Of a stretch of 33,510 bases of DNA, positions 1 to 8,189 are shown in pieces. The notes under the pieces are model-generated. The model was given only the letters and a program-made list of their open reading frames with translations. It did no database searches and was not told the DNA's origin. The stretch covers positions 1 through 33,510 of the forward strand of contig CAISEY010000014.1 of the NCBI GenBank assembly GCA_903884435.1, in the 5' to 3' direction. Made by a program: the position numbers and the translations under genes. The stretch's first letter is position 1; every line of letters starts with the position of its first letter. The DNA is from an uncultured Hyphomicrobiales bacterium. Lineage in GTDB: Bacteria; Pseudomonadota; Alphaproteobacteria; Rhizobiales; Beijerinckiaceae.

Positions 1-62
1 CCGTCGAGGCCTGGGTGCGCGAGCGCGCGAGCGCGCTGACGAAGCGTTTTCCGATTTACTGA
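1..62 (+). CDS. glyA: Serine hydroxymethyltransferase, C-terminal end only (partial)
   Basis: Only the last 19 codons are in the window; the reading frame ends in RFPIY followed by TGA at 60-62. The sequence shows a short charged helix-like tail (VRERASALTKRF) and this FPIY ending, which I recognise as typical of alphaproteobacterial GlyA, the PLP enzyme that converts serine and tetrahydrofolate to glycine and methylenetetrahydrofolate. Context supports it: glyA directly upstream of nrdR and the rib genes is a common alphaproteobacterial order. There are 27 bases between its stop and nrdR, so the two are probably co-transcribed. With so little sequence the call rests mainly on the tail and on synteny. 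Confidence 0.75.
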   Translation, partial: VEAWVRERASALTKRFPIY

Positions 63-89
63 GGGCCGCGGCGCGGCGGGGATGAAAAG

Positions 90-590
90 ATGCGTTGCCC
101 CTATTGCGGCAGTCTCGACACGCAGGTGAAGGATTCGCGTCCGACCGAGGACTCCTCCTCGATCCGCCGCCGCCGCGTGTGTCCCGATTGCGCCGGGCGA
201 TTCACCACCTTCGAGCGCGTGCAGTTGCGCGAACTCACGGTGCTGAAAAAATCCGGCCGCCGCGTGCCGTTCGACCGCGACAAGCTGATGCGCTCCATCG
301 AGATCGCGCTGCGCAAGCGTTCCGTCGATCCCGAGCGCGTCGAGCGCATGGTCAACGGCATCGTGCGGCAACTCGAGAGCCAGGGCGACGCCGAGATTTC
401 CAGCGACCGCATTGGCGAACTCGTCATGGAAGGGCTGCGCTCGCTCGACGACGTGGCCTATGTGCGTTTCGCCTCCGTCTACAAGAATTTTCGCGAGGCG
501 CGCGACTTCGGCGCCATCGTCGACGAACTCGCGGGCGACGAGGGCCCGGGCGAGAAGCCGCGGCGCGAACCAGTTTCCGGGGGCGCATGA
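90..590 (+). CDS. nrdR: NrdR, ATP-cone transcriptional repressor of ribonucleotide reductase
   Basis: NrdR represses ribonucleotide reductase genes when dATP is high. The 166-residue protein has the expected order: a zinc ribbon with Cys3, Cys6, Cys31 and Cys34 (RCPYCGS and VCPDCAG), then an ATP-cone domain from about residue 49 to 139 ([15 protein letters not shown] through [11 protein letters not shown]). Length is normal for the family, with a slightly extended hydrophilic tail. The start ATG follows a purine-rich GGGGATGAAAAG stretch. The stop overlaps the ribD start by 4 bases (ATGA at 587-590), which implies translational coupling. NrdR beside rib genes is a widespread arrangement and does not imply that it regulates riboflavin synthesis. 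Confidence 0.97.
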   Translation: MRCPYCGSLDTQVKDSRPTEDSSSIRRRRVCPDCAGRFTTFERVQLRELTVLKKSGRRVPFDRDKLMRSIEIALRKRSVDPERVERMVNGIVRQLESQGDAEISSDRIGELVMEGLRSLDDVAYVRFASVYKNFREARDFGAIVDELAGDEGPGEKPRREPVSGGA

Positions 591-1726
591 GTTCGCGGTT
601 CGATCTCGACGCGGCGCCGGACACGGCGACCGACACGGCCTACATGATGGCCGCCATCAACTGGGGCCGGCGCAATCTGGGGGCGACCGCGCCCAATCCC
701 GCCGTCGGTTGCGTCATCGTGCGCGATGGCGTCATCATCGGCCGCGGCGCGACGCAGGCCGGCGGGCGCCCGCACGCGGAGACCGAGGCCATTCGCGACG
801 CCGGGGAAGCCGCGCGCGGGGCGACGCTCTATGTCAGTCTCGAACCGTGCAGCCATCATGGCGTCACCTCGCCCTGCGCCGACGCCATTGTCGCGGCGGG
901 CCTCGCGCGCGTCGTCTCCGCCATCGAGGATCCGGCCCGGCGCGTCGCCGGTCGCGGCCACGCCAAGCTCGTTGAAGCGGGCATCGCGCTTCGCACGGGC
1001 ATCGCGGCGGGCGCCGCGCGGCGTCTGACCCTGGGCCATATCCTGCGCGTCACCGAAGGCCGGCCGATGGTGACGCTGAAACTGGCGGAAACCGCCGATG
1101 GCTACGCCGCTGGCGGCGAACACGATCCGCGCCTGATGATCACCGGCGCCGCCGTCAACAACCGCGTCCATGTCATGCGCGCCATGCACGACGCGATCAT
1201 GGTGGGCGTCGGCACGGTGCTGGCGGACGATCCATTGATGACCGTGCGGCTGCCGGGGCTCGAGGGGCGCAAGCCCCTGCGAATCGTGCTCGACACGCAT
1301 TTGCGCACGCCTCTGGCCTCGCGCCTCGCGGCGACGGCGGGAGACTGGCCGACGCTGGCGATCGCGGGCGAGGGCGCTTCCGCCGACGCGGAGGCGGCGC
1401 TTGTCGCGAAGGGCGTCCGCGTCGAACGGGCGCCGCTCGACGCCGCGGGACACGTCGATCTGTCCGCCGCGTTGCGGTTGCTCGGCAAGCTCGGGCTGAC
1501 GCGGGTCTTCAGCGAAGGCGGGCCGACGGTGGCGGGCCAGCTCATCGAGCGGGGCCTCGCCGACGAGATTGTGATCTGCACCGCCCTGAAGCCGTTGGGC
1601 CGGCCCGGCGTTCCGATGCTCGATCCGGCCTCGCGCGCGGCGCTCGCTGATGAAAAACGCTATGTTCCGCTCGACGACGGATTGCTCGGCACGGATCGGG
1701 TTCGTCATTTCGAGAGGAGAAGCTGA
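587..1726 (+). CDS. ribD: Bifunctional diaminohydroxyphosphoribosylaminopyrimidine deaminase / 5-amino-6-(5-phosphoribosylamino)uracil reductase
   Basis: RibD carries out the second and third steps of riboflavin synthesis: deamination of the pyrimidine formed from GTP, then NADPH-dependent reduction of the ribosyl side chain. The N-terminal deaminase domain shows the zinc-binding motif HAE at residues 63-65 and [11 protein letters not shown] with Cys88 and Cys97. The C-terminal reductase domain runs from about residue 150 to the end, with [11 protein letters not shown] and the [12 protein letters not shown] segment. The protein is 379 residues, normal for the family. I chose the ATG at 587 because it overlaps the nrdR stop and begins just before the deaminase domain; the open frame reaches further upstream only as an out-of-frame overlap with nrdR. 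TGATG couples it to ribE. Confidence 0.97.
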   Translation: MSSRFDLDAAPDTATDTAYMMAAINWGRRNLGATAPNPAVGCVIVRDGVIIGRGATQAGGRPHAETEAIRDAGEAARGATLYVSLEPCSHHGVTSPCADAIVAAGLARVVSAIEDPARRVAGRGHAKLVEAGIALRTGIAAGAARRLTLGHILRVTEGRPMVTLKLAETADGYAAGGEHDPRLMITGAAVNNRVHVMRAMHDAIMVGVGTVLADDPLMTVRLPGLEGRKPLRIVLDTHLRTPLASRLAATAGDWPTLAIAGEGASADAEAALVAKGVRVERAPLDAAGHVDLSAALRLLGKLGLTRVFSEGGPTVAGQLIERGLADEIVICTALKPLGRPGVPMLDPASRAALADEKRYVPLDDGLLGTDRVRHFERRS

Positions 1727-2331
1727 TGTTCACGGGTCTCGTCAGCGACGTGGGGCGGGTGATTTCCATCGTCGAACGCGGCGAATTGCGGCGGGTGCGT
1801 TTCGCCACGTCCTACGCGCCGGAAACCATCGCGACGGGCGCCTCTATCGCCTGCGGCGGGCCGTGCCTGACCGCCGTGGACTTTGGCCGCGACGCGGGCG
1901 GGAACTGGTTCGAGGTCGATGTCGGCGCGGAAACGCTGGCGCGCACCACCGCAGGCCTGTGGCGGCCGGGAACGCGGGTCAACCTCGAACGGTCCCTGAA
2001 AATTGGCGACGAACTCGGCGGACATCTCGTCAGCGGCCATGTCGATGGCGTCGCCAGAATCATCGCGCGCCGGGATTTCGACGGCATGGCCCGTTTTGAC
2101 ATCGAAGCGCCGCACGGACTGTCGAAATTCATCGCTGAAAAGGGCTCGGTGTCCCTCGACGGAACTTCCCTCACCGTCAACAGCGTCGATGGCGATTGCT
2201 TCTCGATCCTGCTGATCCCGCACACGCTCGCGGTGACGACCTGGGGCGACCGGCGCGAAGGCGACGCACTCAATCTCGAGATCGACCAGATGGCGCGCTA
2301 CGCCGCCCGGCTGAGCGAGACGCGAGGATAA
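1726..2331 (+). CDS. ribE: Riboflavin synthase, alpha chain
   Basis: Catalyses dismutation of two 6,7-dimethyl-8-ribityllumazine molecules to riboflavin and the pyrimidinedione. The 201-residue protein starts [10 protein letters not shown], the conserved N-terminal segment of the first lumazine-binding barrel, and has the second barrel from about residue 98 (LGGHLVSGHVDGVARI, then SVSLDGTSLTVN). Two tandem barrels and about 200 residues are standard. Its ATG shares one base with the ribD stop (TGATG at 1724-1728). The rib operon is then interrupted: the next plus-strand gene, ribH, starts 667 bases downstream beyond a convergent small gene. Some genomes call this gene ribC. Confidence 0.97.
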   Translation: MFTGLVSDVGRVISIVERGELRRVRFATSYAPETIATGASIACGGPCLTAVDFGRDAGGNWFEVDVGAETLARTTAGLWRPGTRVNLERSLKIGDELGGHLVSGHVDGVARIIARRDFDGMARFDIEAPHGLSKFIAEKGSVSLDGTSLTVNSVDGDCFSILLIPHTLAVTTWGDRREGDALNLEIDQMARYAARLSETRG

Positions 2332-2396
2332 GGCCGGCGCGCGCCCCCGACGGAGGCGCGAACCGATCCTTTCCGGGATCGCTTGATCCGGCGCGG

Positions 2397-2726
2397 CTAG
2401 TCGCTGGACGACAGATCCTCGCATGTGTAGCCGATAAAGCAGCTCCTGATGTTCTTCGTGCGAACGAAGGCAGGCGTCAGATCGTCATCGGCCGAGCAGG
2501 CTTCGGCGTCGTGGACGTAGAGATCGAACCGGTTCGGACCCGTCTTCAACACAACGCCCTTCGGTTTCGAAAGCACCAGGTCGTGAGCTTGCGCGCAGGA
2601 CATGGAGAGCGTGTCGTTTTGCGCCTGCGAGACTTGCGGTCTTGGCGGTTTCGCCCTTTTCGTTTGCGCGAAGGCGGACGTCGCAAAGGCGCACAGAGCC
2701 ACGCCGAGAATGACTTTCCGAAACAT
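2397..2726 (-). CDS. Small exported protein with four cysteines, function unknown
   Basis: A 109-residue protein with a clear signal peptide: MFRK, a hydrophobic core VILGVALCAFATS, and a likely signal peptidase I site after AFA (residues 18-20). The mature part has a Lys/Arg/Pro-rich linker (about 22-32) and then a compact region with Cys44, Cys77, Cys96 and Cys102, an even number compatible with two periplasmic disulfides. The C-terminal pattern of Cys, then FIGYTC, resembles small uncharacterised rhizobial secreted proteins that I recall but cannot name. It lies opposite to the rib genes, between ribE and ribH. The AT-rich upstream region has an FNR/FixK-type box and a TATACT element, so control by oxygen is a reasonable inference. 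Confidence 0.85.
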   Translation of the reverse strand: MFRKVILGVALCAFATSAFAQTKRAKPPRPQVSQAQNDTLSMSCAQAHDLVLSKPKGVVLKTGPNRFDLYVHDAEACSADDDLTPAFVRTKNIRSCFIGYTCEDLSSSD

Positions 2727-2802
2727 TTTAATCTCCTTGGGTTCGTTCCCAGTTAACGAAAGATCACTCTGGTCATTACAAGCATCGTGGTCTCAACGTC
2801 AC

Positions 2803-2818
2803 AAGTATAAATATACTT
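2803..2818 (-). promoter_or_regulatory. Perfect AT palindrome containing a candidate -10 element
   Basis: AAGTATA and TATACTT flank a 2-base spacer, in the most AT-rich stretch of the window. Read on the minus strand it supplies TATATT (2815-2810) or TATACT (2809-2804) as -10 hexamers, placing transcription start near 2797-2803, about 70-77 bases before the start codon at 2726. The centre of the upstream FNR/FixK-type box would then be about 39-45 bases from the start site, the spacing expected for class II activation. The palindrome itself could also be an operator. This is inference from position only. Confidence 0.4.
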
Positions 2819-2834
2819 TTATTTTATTTTATCT

Positions 2835-2848
2835 TTGACACGTATCAA
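2835..2848 (-). promoter_or_regulatory. Candidate FNR/FixK-family binding site
   Basis: TTGAC-ACGT-ATCAA matches the TTGAY-N4-RTCAA consensus of FNR, FnrL and FixK regulators in both half-sites. The site lies 109 bases upstream of the small four-cysteine protein and 150 bases upstream of ribH. Spacing to the minus-strand TATACT element favours control of the small protein. An effect on ribH is possible, but no good -10 was seen in that direction. One 14-base match can occur by chance, although it sits in a promoter region rather than a gene. Confidence 0.55.
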
Positions 2849-2998
2849 TTTTATAGACCCGCCGGGATCCCTATGTACAAGGATCATGGCGTGCTCGCCT
2901 TCAACCGCGGTCGCGCCACCGGCCGGCCTTAGCCGCGGGGTTGCGCGCCGGGCCTCACCTCTCTATTCAACGCTCTCTCAATTCACGGAATTTGACCC

Positions 2999-3472
2999 AT
3001 GGCCGAACCCCGCCGCGCCGCCGTCCCGACATATGCCGCGCCCGGCGCGCGGTTCGTCATCGCCGAGGCGCGCTTTTACGATTCGATTGGTTCGATGCTG
3101 CTCGACGGCGCGAAGCGCATGCTCGACGCCGCGGGCGCGACCTATGACGTTATTTCCGTTCCGGGCGCGCTTGAATTGCCCGCGGCCATCCACATCGCCA
3201 CGCGTGGCGGGCGTTACGCCGGCGCCATCGCGCTCGGCTGCGTCATCCGCGGCGAAACCTTCCATTTCGAGATCGTCGCCGAGCAAAGCAGCCGCGCGCT
3301 GATGGACCTCACCGTCGATCACGAATTGCCCGTTGGCAACGGCATTCTCACCGTCGAGAACGAGGACCAGGCGATCGAGCGCGCCGATCCCGCGCGGGGC
3401 GACAAGGGCGGCGACGCCGCCCGCGCCGCGCTGGCGCTCTTCACGCTCAAGCAACAATATGGCGCGCGCTGA
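2999..3472 (+). CDS. ribH: 6,7-dimethyl-8-ribityllumazine synthase
   Basis: Condenses 5-amino-6-ribitylaminouracil with 3,4-dihydroxy-2-butanone 4-phosphate to form the lumazine substrate of riboflavin synthase; the family forms pentamers or icosahedral capsids. The 157-residue protein shows the core signature: SVPGALELP at 53-61, [14 protein letters not shown] at 80-93 with the catalytic His89, then [10 protein letters not shown] at 111-120 and the [10 protein letters not shown] helix. The N-terminal 15 residues are a variable, proline-rich extension. The only nearby ATG is at 2999, with a weak GGA-containing upstream region. Its stop shares one base with the nusB start (TGATG), so it begins a ribH-nusB-thiL transcript separate from ribDE. 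Confidence 0.97.
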   Translation: MAEPRRAAVPTYAAPGARFVIAEARFYDSIGSMLLDGAKRMLDAAGATYDVISVPGALELPAAIHIATRGGRYAGAIALGCVIRGETFHFEIVAEQSSRALMDLTVDHELPVGNGILTVENEDQAIERADPARGDKGGDAARAALALFTLKQQYGAR

Positions 3473-3921
3473 TGTCGCGCGAACATCGCGCCAACGCGCG
3501 GCTCGCCGCCGTTCAGGCGCTCTACCAGATGGATGTCGCGGGCAAGGGCATCAACGAGATCCTCGCGGAGTTCGAGACCTTCTGGATCGGCCAGGAAGTC
3601 GAGGGCGACCAGTACAAGCCCGCCGAAATCGAATATTTTCGCGACGTGCTGAACGGCGTGCTCGCCGACCAGCAGGCGCTCGACACGCAAATCGACTCGA
3701 CGCTCCAGGAAGGCTGGCCGCTGCGGCGGGTCGAGGCGGTCATGCGTGCGGTGTTGCGCGCCGGCGCCTATGAACTGAAGAAGCGCCGGGACGTTCCCGT
3801 GCGCGTCGTCATCACCGAATATGTCGATATCGCCGCCGCGTTTCTGGCGCGCGACGAGGTGGGCATGATCAACGCGGTGCTCGACGCGCTGGCGCGCAAG
3901 TTGCGCGCGGACGAGTTCTAG
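3472..3921 (+). CDS. nusB: Transcription antitermination factor NusB
   Basis: NusB binds BoxA RNA with S10 (NusE) to support antitermination, chiefly in rRNA operons. The 149-residue all-helical protein begins with the family-typical REHRANARLAAVQALYQMD and ends with DEVGMINAVLDALARKLR, matching the F-(V/I)-N-(A/G)-(V/I)-LD-(K/A)-(I/L)-A terminal motif. Length is usual. It is coupled to ribH by a one-base TGATG overlap, the classical ribH-nusB arrangement, and is followed 15 bases later by thiL. Confidence 0.95.
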   Translation: MSREHRANARLAAVQALYQMDVAGKGINEILAEFETFWIGQEVEGDQYKPAEIEYFRDVLNGVLADQQALDTQIDSTLQEGWPLRRVEAVMRAVLRAGAYELKKRRDVPVRVVITEYVDIAAAFLARDEVGMINAVLDALARKLRADEF

Positions 3922-3936
3922 CGCCGGGAGGCGGAT

Positions 3937-4920
3937 TTGGCCGCTCCTTTCACCGAAGACGAACTCATCGCGCGTTGTTTCGCGCCAGTCGCCGGGCCTG
4001 GCGCGCTCGGGCTGCGCGACGACGCCGCGTTGCTGACGCCGCCGGAGGGACACGACCTCGTCGCGACCACGGACGCGCTTGTGGCGGGCGTGCATTTTTT
4101 CGCGCAGGATCCCGCCGCGGAGATCGCGCGCAAGGCCTTGCGCGTCAATGTGTCCGATCTCGCGGCCAAGGGCGCCGATCCCCTCGGGTTTCTGCTGGCG
4201 CTCGCCCTGCCGCCGGACGTGACGGCGGAATGGCTGATGGAATTTTCCCGCGGCCTTGGCGAGGACGCGGCGTCTTACGGCATTCAACTTCTCGGCGGCG
4301 ACACGGTGAAAACGCCGGGGCCGCTGACAATATCCGTCACCGCGCTCGGAAGCGTTCCGCGCGGCCGCATGGTTCCGCGCACCGGCGCGCGCGCCGGCGA
4401 CCGGCTTTACGTGAGCGGCACGATTGGCGACGCCGCGATTGGTCTGCAATTGCGGCTCGGCAAGGGGCCCGAGGGTCTCTCCGACTCGGCGCGCGCGCGT
4501 TTGCTGGAGCGCTATCTTGTCCCGCGACCGCGCCACGCCCTGCGCCACGCGATGCGCGACTTCGCCAGCGGCGGCATGGACGTGTCGGACGGGCTCGTCG
4601 GCGATCTCACGAAAATGCTGCGCGTTTCCAGCGTTTCCGCGCGGATTCATCTGGCGGACGCGCCGATGTCCAACGCGGCGCGCGAGGCCATCGCGCTCGA
4701 CGCCGCGTTGTTCGACATCGCCGTCACCGGCGGCGACGATTACGAATTGCTGGCGAGCGTTCCACCCGGCGGGGCGGCGGCGTTCGAGGCCGCGGCAAGC
4801 GCGGCGGGCGTGCCCGTGGCCTGCATTGGCGAGGCGATCGCCGGGGAGGCCGCGCCGGTTTTCATTGGCAGGGACGGCGTCCCGAAGAAATTCGCGCGCG
4901 GCAGTTTCAGCCATTTTTGA
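3937..4920 (+). CDS. thiL: Thiamine-monophosphate kinase
   Basis: Phosphorylates thiamine monophosphate to thiamine pyrophosphate with ATP, the last step of coenzyme synthesis. The 327-residue protein has the PurM/ThiL-fold landmarks: LRDDAALL (Asp28, Asp29), TTDALVAGVHF (Asp46), RVNVSDLAAKGADP (Asp74) and LGGDTVKT (Asp122), all Mg-ATP binding positions in the family, and TGGDDYELL near residue 265. The start is a TTG at 3937: GGGAGG at 3926-3931 is 5 bases upstream, and no ATG fits between the nusB stop and the conserved N-terminus. Last gene of the ribH-nusB-thiL run. Confidence 0.95.
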   Translation: MAAPFTEDELIARCFAPVAGPGALGLRDDAALLTPPEGHDLVATTDALVAGVHFFAQDPAAEIARKALRVNVSDLAAKGADPLGFLLALALPPDVTAEWLMEFSRGLGEDAASYGIQLLGGDTVKTPGPLTISVTALGSVPRGRMVPRTGARAGDRLYVSGTIGDAAIGLQLRLGKGPEGLSDSARARLLERYLVPRPRHALRHAMRDFASGGMDVSDGLVGDLTKMLRVSSVSARIHLADAPMSNAAREAIALDAALFDIAVTGGDDYELLASVPPGGAAAFEAAASAAGVPVACIGEAIAGEAAPVFIGRDGVPKKFARGSFSHF

Positions 4921-5062
4921 CGGGTTCCGGCCTGCCCGGACGTTTTGCCGCGGGCCGGTGACGTTGTTCCCGCCCTGGCCTGAAGTAGCTTGAGCGACGC
5001 CCTGACGCGGCCAGGCTCGATCATTCAATGGTCGCCTCGTGACCAGGCGACTGGAGATTCCC

Positions 5063-6094
5063 ATGCTCGTCCAGCACTATTCCGTCGTGCCCTACAAACT
5101 CATCGACATCGTCGCGTTTTTCAGGTCGGTGGCGGTCGCCGTCGCCTTCCAGCGCCACCTGTCGCTCGAATGGAAGACCTATCAGGAAAGCACGGTGATC
5201 AACGCATTTTACACCGTGGCGTTCTGGAAGGAGCCGCCGGGTTCGGTCGAGGTCAACATCGGAACCAAACGCGCCATCGACGCGACGACGAAGGAATTGC
5301 ACCTCCACTATGTCTCCGCCTGGCTGAAAATCCTGTTTTCCAGGGGGCCGGCGGCGGCCAATAAATACACCGACGACATGCTGAAGCTTCGCGAAGCCGC
5401 CCGCGCGGCGGCGCAATCGGCGTTCTCCGACGCTTCGAAGATCAACGCCATGGTCGCGGGCGAGTTGCGAACCTTCATCAACGAACTCGCCACGGTCCGG
5501 CTCGCCGCGACCGTGGGCGTCGCGGCGATCGGGGGCGCGGCGGGCGTCGCGTTCGCGTCCGCCGCCATGACGGAGGCCGGCGTCGCGGGGCTCACCGTGT
5601 TCGGCCTCGCGCCGGGGGCGACAGCGTTTCAGTTCGGCGTCGCGGGACTTTGTTTTTCCGCGACGAATTCCGTGGTCAAGAGCTACGAGCAGGGGCCGTC
5701 CGCGACGGTCGCGGCGGTGAGCGTCGACGCGGGAAAATACGTGGCCAACGAAGCCTCCGGGCGCATCGCTGGCCATTACCTCGAAAAAGCGCTCGAACAG
5801 ACAGCCGAGAACAGCGTCGTCATCCACTACGCGCTGGGAGAGATCAGCCGGTGGTCCGCCATCCTTTCCGACACGGCGCGTCTGCGCGCGCGCACCCGCT
5901 ACAAGGCGACGCGGGAACTCGCGAAATCGGAACAGGCGTTCTCACAGGCCGTCGTGCGGCGCGAGGCCGCCTCGAACACGCTCAAGACGGCGGGCCGTTT
6001 CGCCCGCGGAATTCCCGTCGTTTTCGCGGCCTGGGACATCTGGGACGCGTGGGGCGATTACATGGCCACACAGACCGATCCCGGCGCCCACTAG
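5063..6094 (+). CDS. Protein of unknown function with a central glycine/alanine-rich hydrophobic hairpin
   Basis: I do not recognise this 343-residue protein. What can be seen: an N-terminal aromatic and hydrophobic part (1-95) with no clear signal peptide; a polar helical stretch (100-145); two strongly hydrophobic Gly/Ala-rich segments at about 147-168 and 172-200 separated by a short turn, containing a glycine-zipper-like GVAAIGGAAGVAF; a helical, charged C-terminal half (205-308) rich in Ala, Arg and Glu; and a final hydrophobic aromatic stretch, IPVVFAAWDIWDAW (317-330). Such a buried hairpin is found in pore-forming or membrane-inserting proteins, but that is only an analogy. The ATG at 5063 has TGGAG 6 bases upstream and is preferred over the GTG at 5039. 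It stands alone, with a hairpin over its stop codon. Confidence 0.8.
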   Translation: MLVQHYSVVPYKLIDIVAFFRSVAVAVAFQRHLSLEWKTYQESTVINAFYTVAFWKEPPGSVEVNIGTKRAIDATTKELHLHYVSAWLKILFSRGPAAANKYTDDMLKLREAARAAAQSAFSDASKINAMVAGELRTFINELATVRLAATVGVAAIGGAAGVAFASAAMTEAGVAGLTVFGLAPGATAFQFGVAGLCFSATNSVVKSYEQGPSATVAAVSVDAGKYVANEASGRIAGHYLEKALEQTAENSVVIHYALGEISRWSAILSDTARLRARTRYKATRELAKSEQAFSQAVVRREAASNTLKTAGRFARGIPVVFAAWDIWDAWGDYMATQTDPGAH

Positions 6095-6110
6095 GGCGGG
6101 CGCCGGGTTT
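6080..6110 (+). terminator. Hairpin over the stop codon, candidate terminator
   Basis: CCCGGCGCCC (6080-6089) and GGGCGCCGGG (6098-6107) form a perfect 10-bp stem with an 8-base loop that contains most of the TAG stop, followed by TTT. The T-tract is short, so intrinsic termination would be weak. It separates the unknown gene from the convergent ohr-katA unit. Confidence 0.5.
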
Positions 6111-6117
6111 CGTCCGG

Positions 6118-6561
6118 TCAGGCGCCCGTGACCTCGAGCGCGAAGTCGATGTTGCCGCGCGTCGCGTGGCTGTAGGGGCAAATCTTCTCGTGGGTTTCCG
6201 CGACGAGCGCCCGCGCCTCGTCCACGGGAAGACGGGGAACCTTCACTTCCATTTTCACGGCGATGCCGAAGCCGCCGCCCTCGCGCGGCCCGACGGACGC
6301 GTGACAGGTCACGACGGCTCCCGAGACGTCTTTCTTGTGCTGCCGGCCGATGAACTCCAGAGCGCCGCCGAAACAGGCGGCGTAGCCCGCGGCGAAGAGA
6401 TGTTCGGGAGTCGTGGTCCCGGGCAGTCCGGGACCGCCCATTTCCTCGCGGACCGACAGGTTGACGCTGACGGAGCCGTCGGTCGTTTCCGAATGCCCGT
6501 TGCGGCCTCCGGTGTTGACGGCGGTGGCTGTGACGAGCGGCTTTATCGTGTACGCGGCCAT
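6118..6561 (-). CDS. ohr: Organic hydroperoxide resistance protein, Ohr (OsmC superfamily)
   Basis: A thiol peroxidase that reduces organic and lipid hydroperoxides in the cytoplasm, usually recycled by lipoylated proteins. The 147-residue protein has both redox cysteines in their family contexts: peroxidatic Cys63 in GYAACFGGAL and resolving Cys128 in KICPYSHATRGN. It also has the conserved Arg20 (TGGRNGH) and Glu53 (TTPEHLFAAGY) of the active-site network. These two-cysteine motifs separate Ohr from OsmC. It follows the catalase gene by 30 bases on the same strand, suggesting one peroxide-defence transcript. No ohrR repressor gene is in the window. Confidence 0.95.
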   Translation of the reverse strand: MAAYTIKPLVTATAVNTGGRNGHSETTDGSVSVNLSVREEMGGPGLPGTTTPEHLFAAGYAACFGGALEFIGRQHKKDVSGAVVTCHASVGPREGGGFGIAVKMEVKVPRLPVDEARALVAETHEKICPYSHATRGNIDFALEVTGA

Positions 6562-6591
6562 GATTTTTCCCTCGCGGATGGTTCGACGGGT

Positions 6592-8064
6592 TCAGACTTT
6601 CGGCAGGTCGGAGTCGGGAATGCCCAGCGCCTTCGCCACGCCCTTGCCGTAGGCGGGGTCCGCCTTCAGGCAATTGGCGACGTGCCGCAACTGAATCTCC
6701 CGGGGCGCGCCGCCGACGGAGCGCGCCGTGTTCTCGAACAGCGCCTTCTTATTCTCGTCGGTCAGAAGCCGGAACAGCGCGCCGGGTTGCGAATAATAAT
6801 CGGTGTCCTCGCGATGGTTCCAGTGATCGGCGGCTCCCTCGATCGTCAGCGGCGGTTCGCGATAGTCGGGCTGCTCGCGCCACTCGCCATATGAGTTCGG
6901 CTCGTAACCGATTCTGCCGCCATGATTGCCATCGACGCGCATGGGGCCGTCGCGGTGATAGGAATGAACGGGGCAGCGCGGCGCGTTGACGGGAATCTGG
7001 TGGTGGTTCACGCCGAGCCGGTAGCGTTGCGCGTCGCCGTAGGAAAAGAGGCGCGCCTGCAGCATCTTGTCCGGCGAGAAGCCGATGCCGGGAACGACGT
7101 TGGCCGGGTTGAACGCGGATTGCTCCACCTCGGCGAAGAAGTTCTCGGGATTGCGGTTGAGCTCCATCACGCCAACTTCGATCAGCGGATAGTCGCCATG
7201 CGGCCAGACTTTCGTCAGGTCGAAGGGATTGTAGGGAACCTTCGAGGCGTCCTTCTCGGGCATGATCTGGACGAACAGGGTCCATTTGGGGAAATCGCCC
7301 TTTTCGATGCTTTCGAAGAGGTCGCGTTGATGGCTTTCGCGGTCCTTGCCGACGATGGCCTCGGCCTCGGCGTCGGTCAGATTTTTGACGCCCTGCTGGC
7401 AACGGAAATGGAATTTCACCCAGTGCCGCTCGTTGGCGGCGTTGATGAAACTGAAAGTGTGCGAGCCGAACCCGTGCATGTGCCGGTAGGTCGCGGGCAG
7501 GCCGCGGTCGCTCATCACGATGGTGATCTGGTGCAACGCTTCGGGAAGCGAGGTCCAGAAATCCCAGTTGTTGCGGGCGCTGCGCAAGTTGGTGCGCGGA
7601 TCGCGCTTCACGGCGTGATTGAGGTCGGGGAATTTCAGCGGATCGCGCAGGAAGAAGACCGGCGTGTTGTTGCCGACGAGATCCCAGTTGCCTTCCTCCG
7701 TGTAGAACTTCACCGCGAAGCCGCGAATGTCGCGCTCGGCGTCCGCCGCGCCGCGCTCGCCCGCGACCGTGGTGAAACGCGCGAAGAGGTCGGTCTTCTT
7801 GCCAATGGCGGAGAAGATTTTCGCGCGGGTGTAGCGCGTGATGTCGTGCGTCACGGTGAAGGAGCCATAAGCGCCGGAGCCCTTGGCGTGCATCCGGCGT
7901 TCCGGGATGACCTCGCGATCGAAATGCGCCAGCTTTTCGAGCAGCCACACGTCCTGGAGCAGAACAGGGCCGCGCGGGCCCGCCGTGACCGCGTTCTGGT
8001 TGTCGACGACCGGCGCGCCGGCGGCGGTGGTCAGCCGGGGTTTTTTCGACATGTCTTCGGACAT
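6592..8064 (-). CDS. katA: Heme catalase, monofunctional small-subunit type
   Basis: Decomposes hydrogen peroxide to water and oxygen. The 490-residue protein has the catalytic distal His59 in [12 protein letters not shown], the conserved distal Asn in [11 protein letters not shown] (131-141) and the proximal heme ligand Tyr342 in [15 protein letters not shown]. Its length and lack of the C-terminal flavodoxin-like domain place it among small-subunit catalases. No signal peptide is seen, so it is cytoplasmic. ATG at 8064 is preceded by AGGAGA (8075-8070 on the minus strand), a strong ribosome-binding site. It leads a probable katA-ohr transcript. An AT-rich patch about 100 bases upstream, with the palindrome GATATTATC at 8176-8184, is the best promoter candidate. 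Confidence 0.97.
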   Translation of the reverse strand: MSEDMSKKPRLTTAAGAPVVDNQNAVTAGPRGPVLLQDVWLLEKLAHFDREVIPERRMHAKGSGAYGSFTVTHDITRYTRAKIFSAIGKKTDLFARFTTVAGERGAADAERDIRGFAVKFYTEEGNWDLVGNNTPVFFLRDPLKFPDLNHAVKRDPRTNLRSARNNWDFWTSLPEALHQITIVMSDRGLPATYRHMHGFGSHTFSFINAANERHWVKFHFRCQQGVKNLTDAEAEAIVGKDRESHQRDLFESIEKGDFPKWTLFVQIMPEKDASKVPYNPFDLTKVWPHGDYPLIEVGVMELNRNPENFFAEVEQSAFNPANVVPGIGFSPDKMLQARLFSYGDAQRYRLGVNHHQIPVNAPRCPVHSYHRDGPMRVDGNHGGRIGYEPNSYGEWREQPDYREPPLTIEGAADHWNHREDTDYYSQPGALFRLLTDENKKALFENTARSVGGAPREIQLRHVANCLKADPAYGKGVAKALGIPDSDLPKV

Positions 8065-8189
8065 CGCGTTCTCCTGGTGTGAGCGGGTGGGCGAACTCGT
8101 CGCGCCGTCGGCTGAAACCGCCGGCGGGGCGACGGGTGGAAACTAGCCAAAGCCCGTGCTTCGGTAAAATCGAATGATATTATCGAAAC

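Noticed and set aside
479-1708. Long minus-strand open frame of about 400 codons opposite ribD
   Set aside because: It is antisense to the clear nrdR-ribD genes, has the Arg/His-rich, low-complexity composition of GC-rich shadow frames, and contains no domain.
3319-5064. Minus-strand open frame of 581 codons across ribH, nusB and thiL
   Set aside because: It lies opposite three well-supported genes and has no recognisable motif; typical of third-position GC bias.
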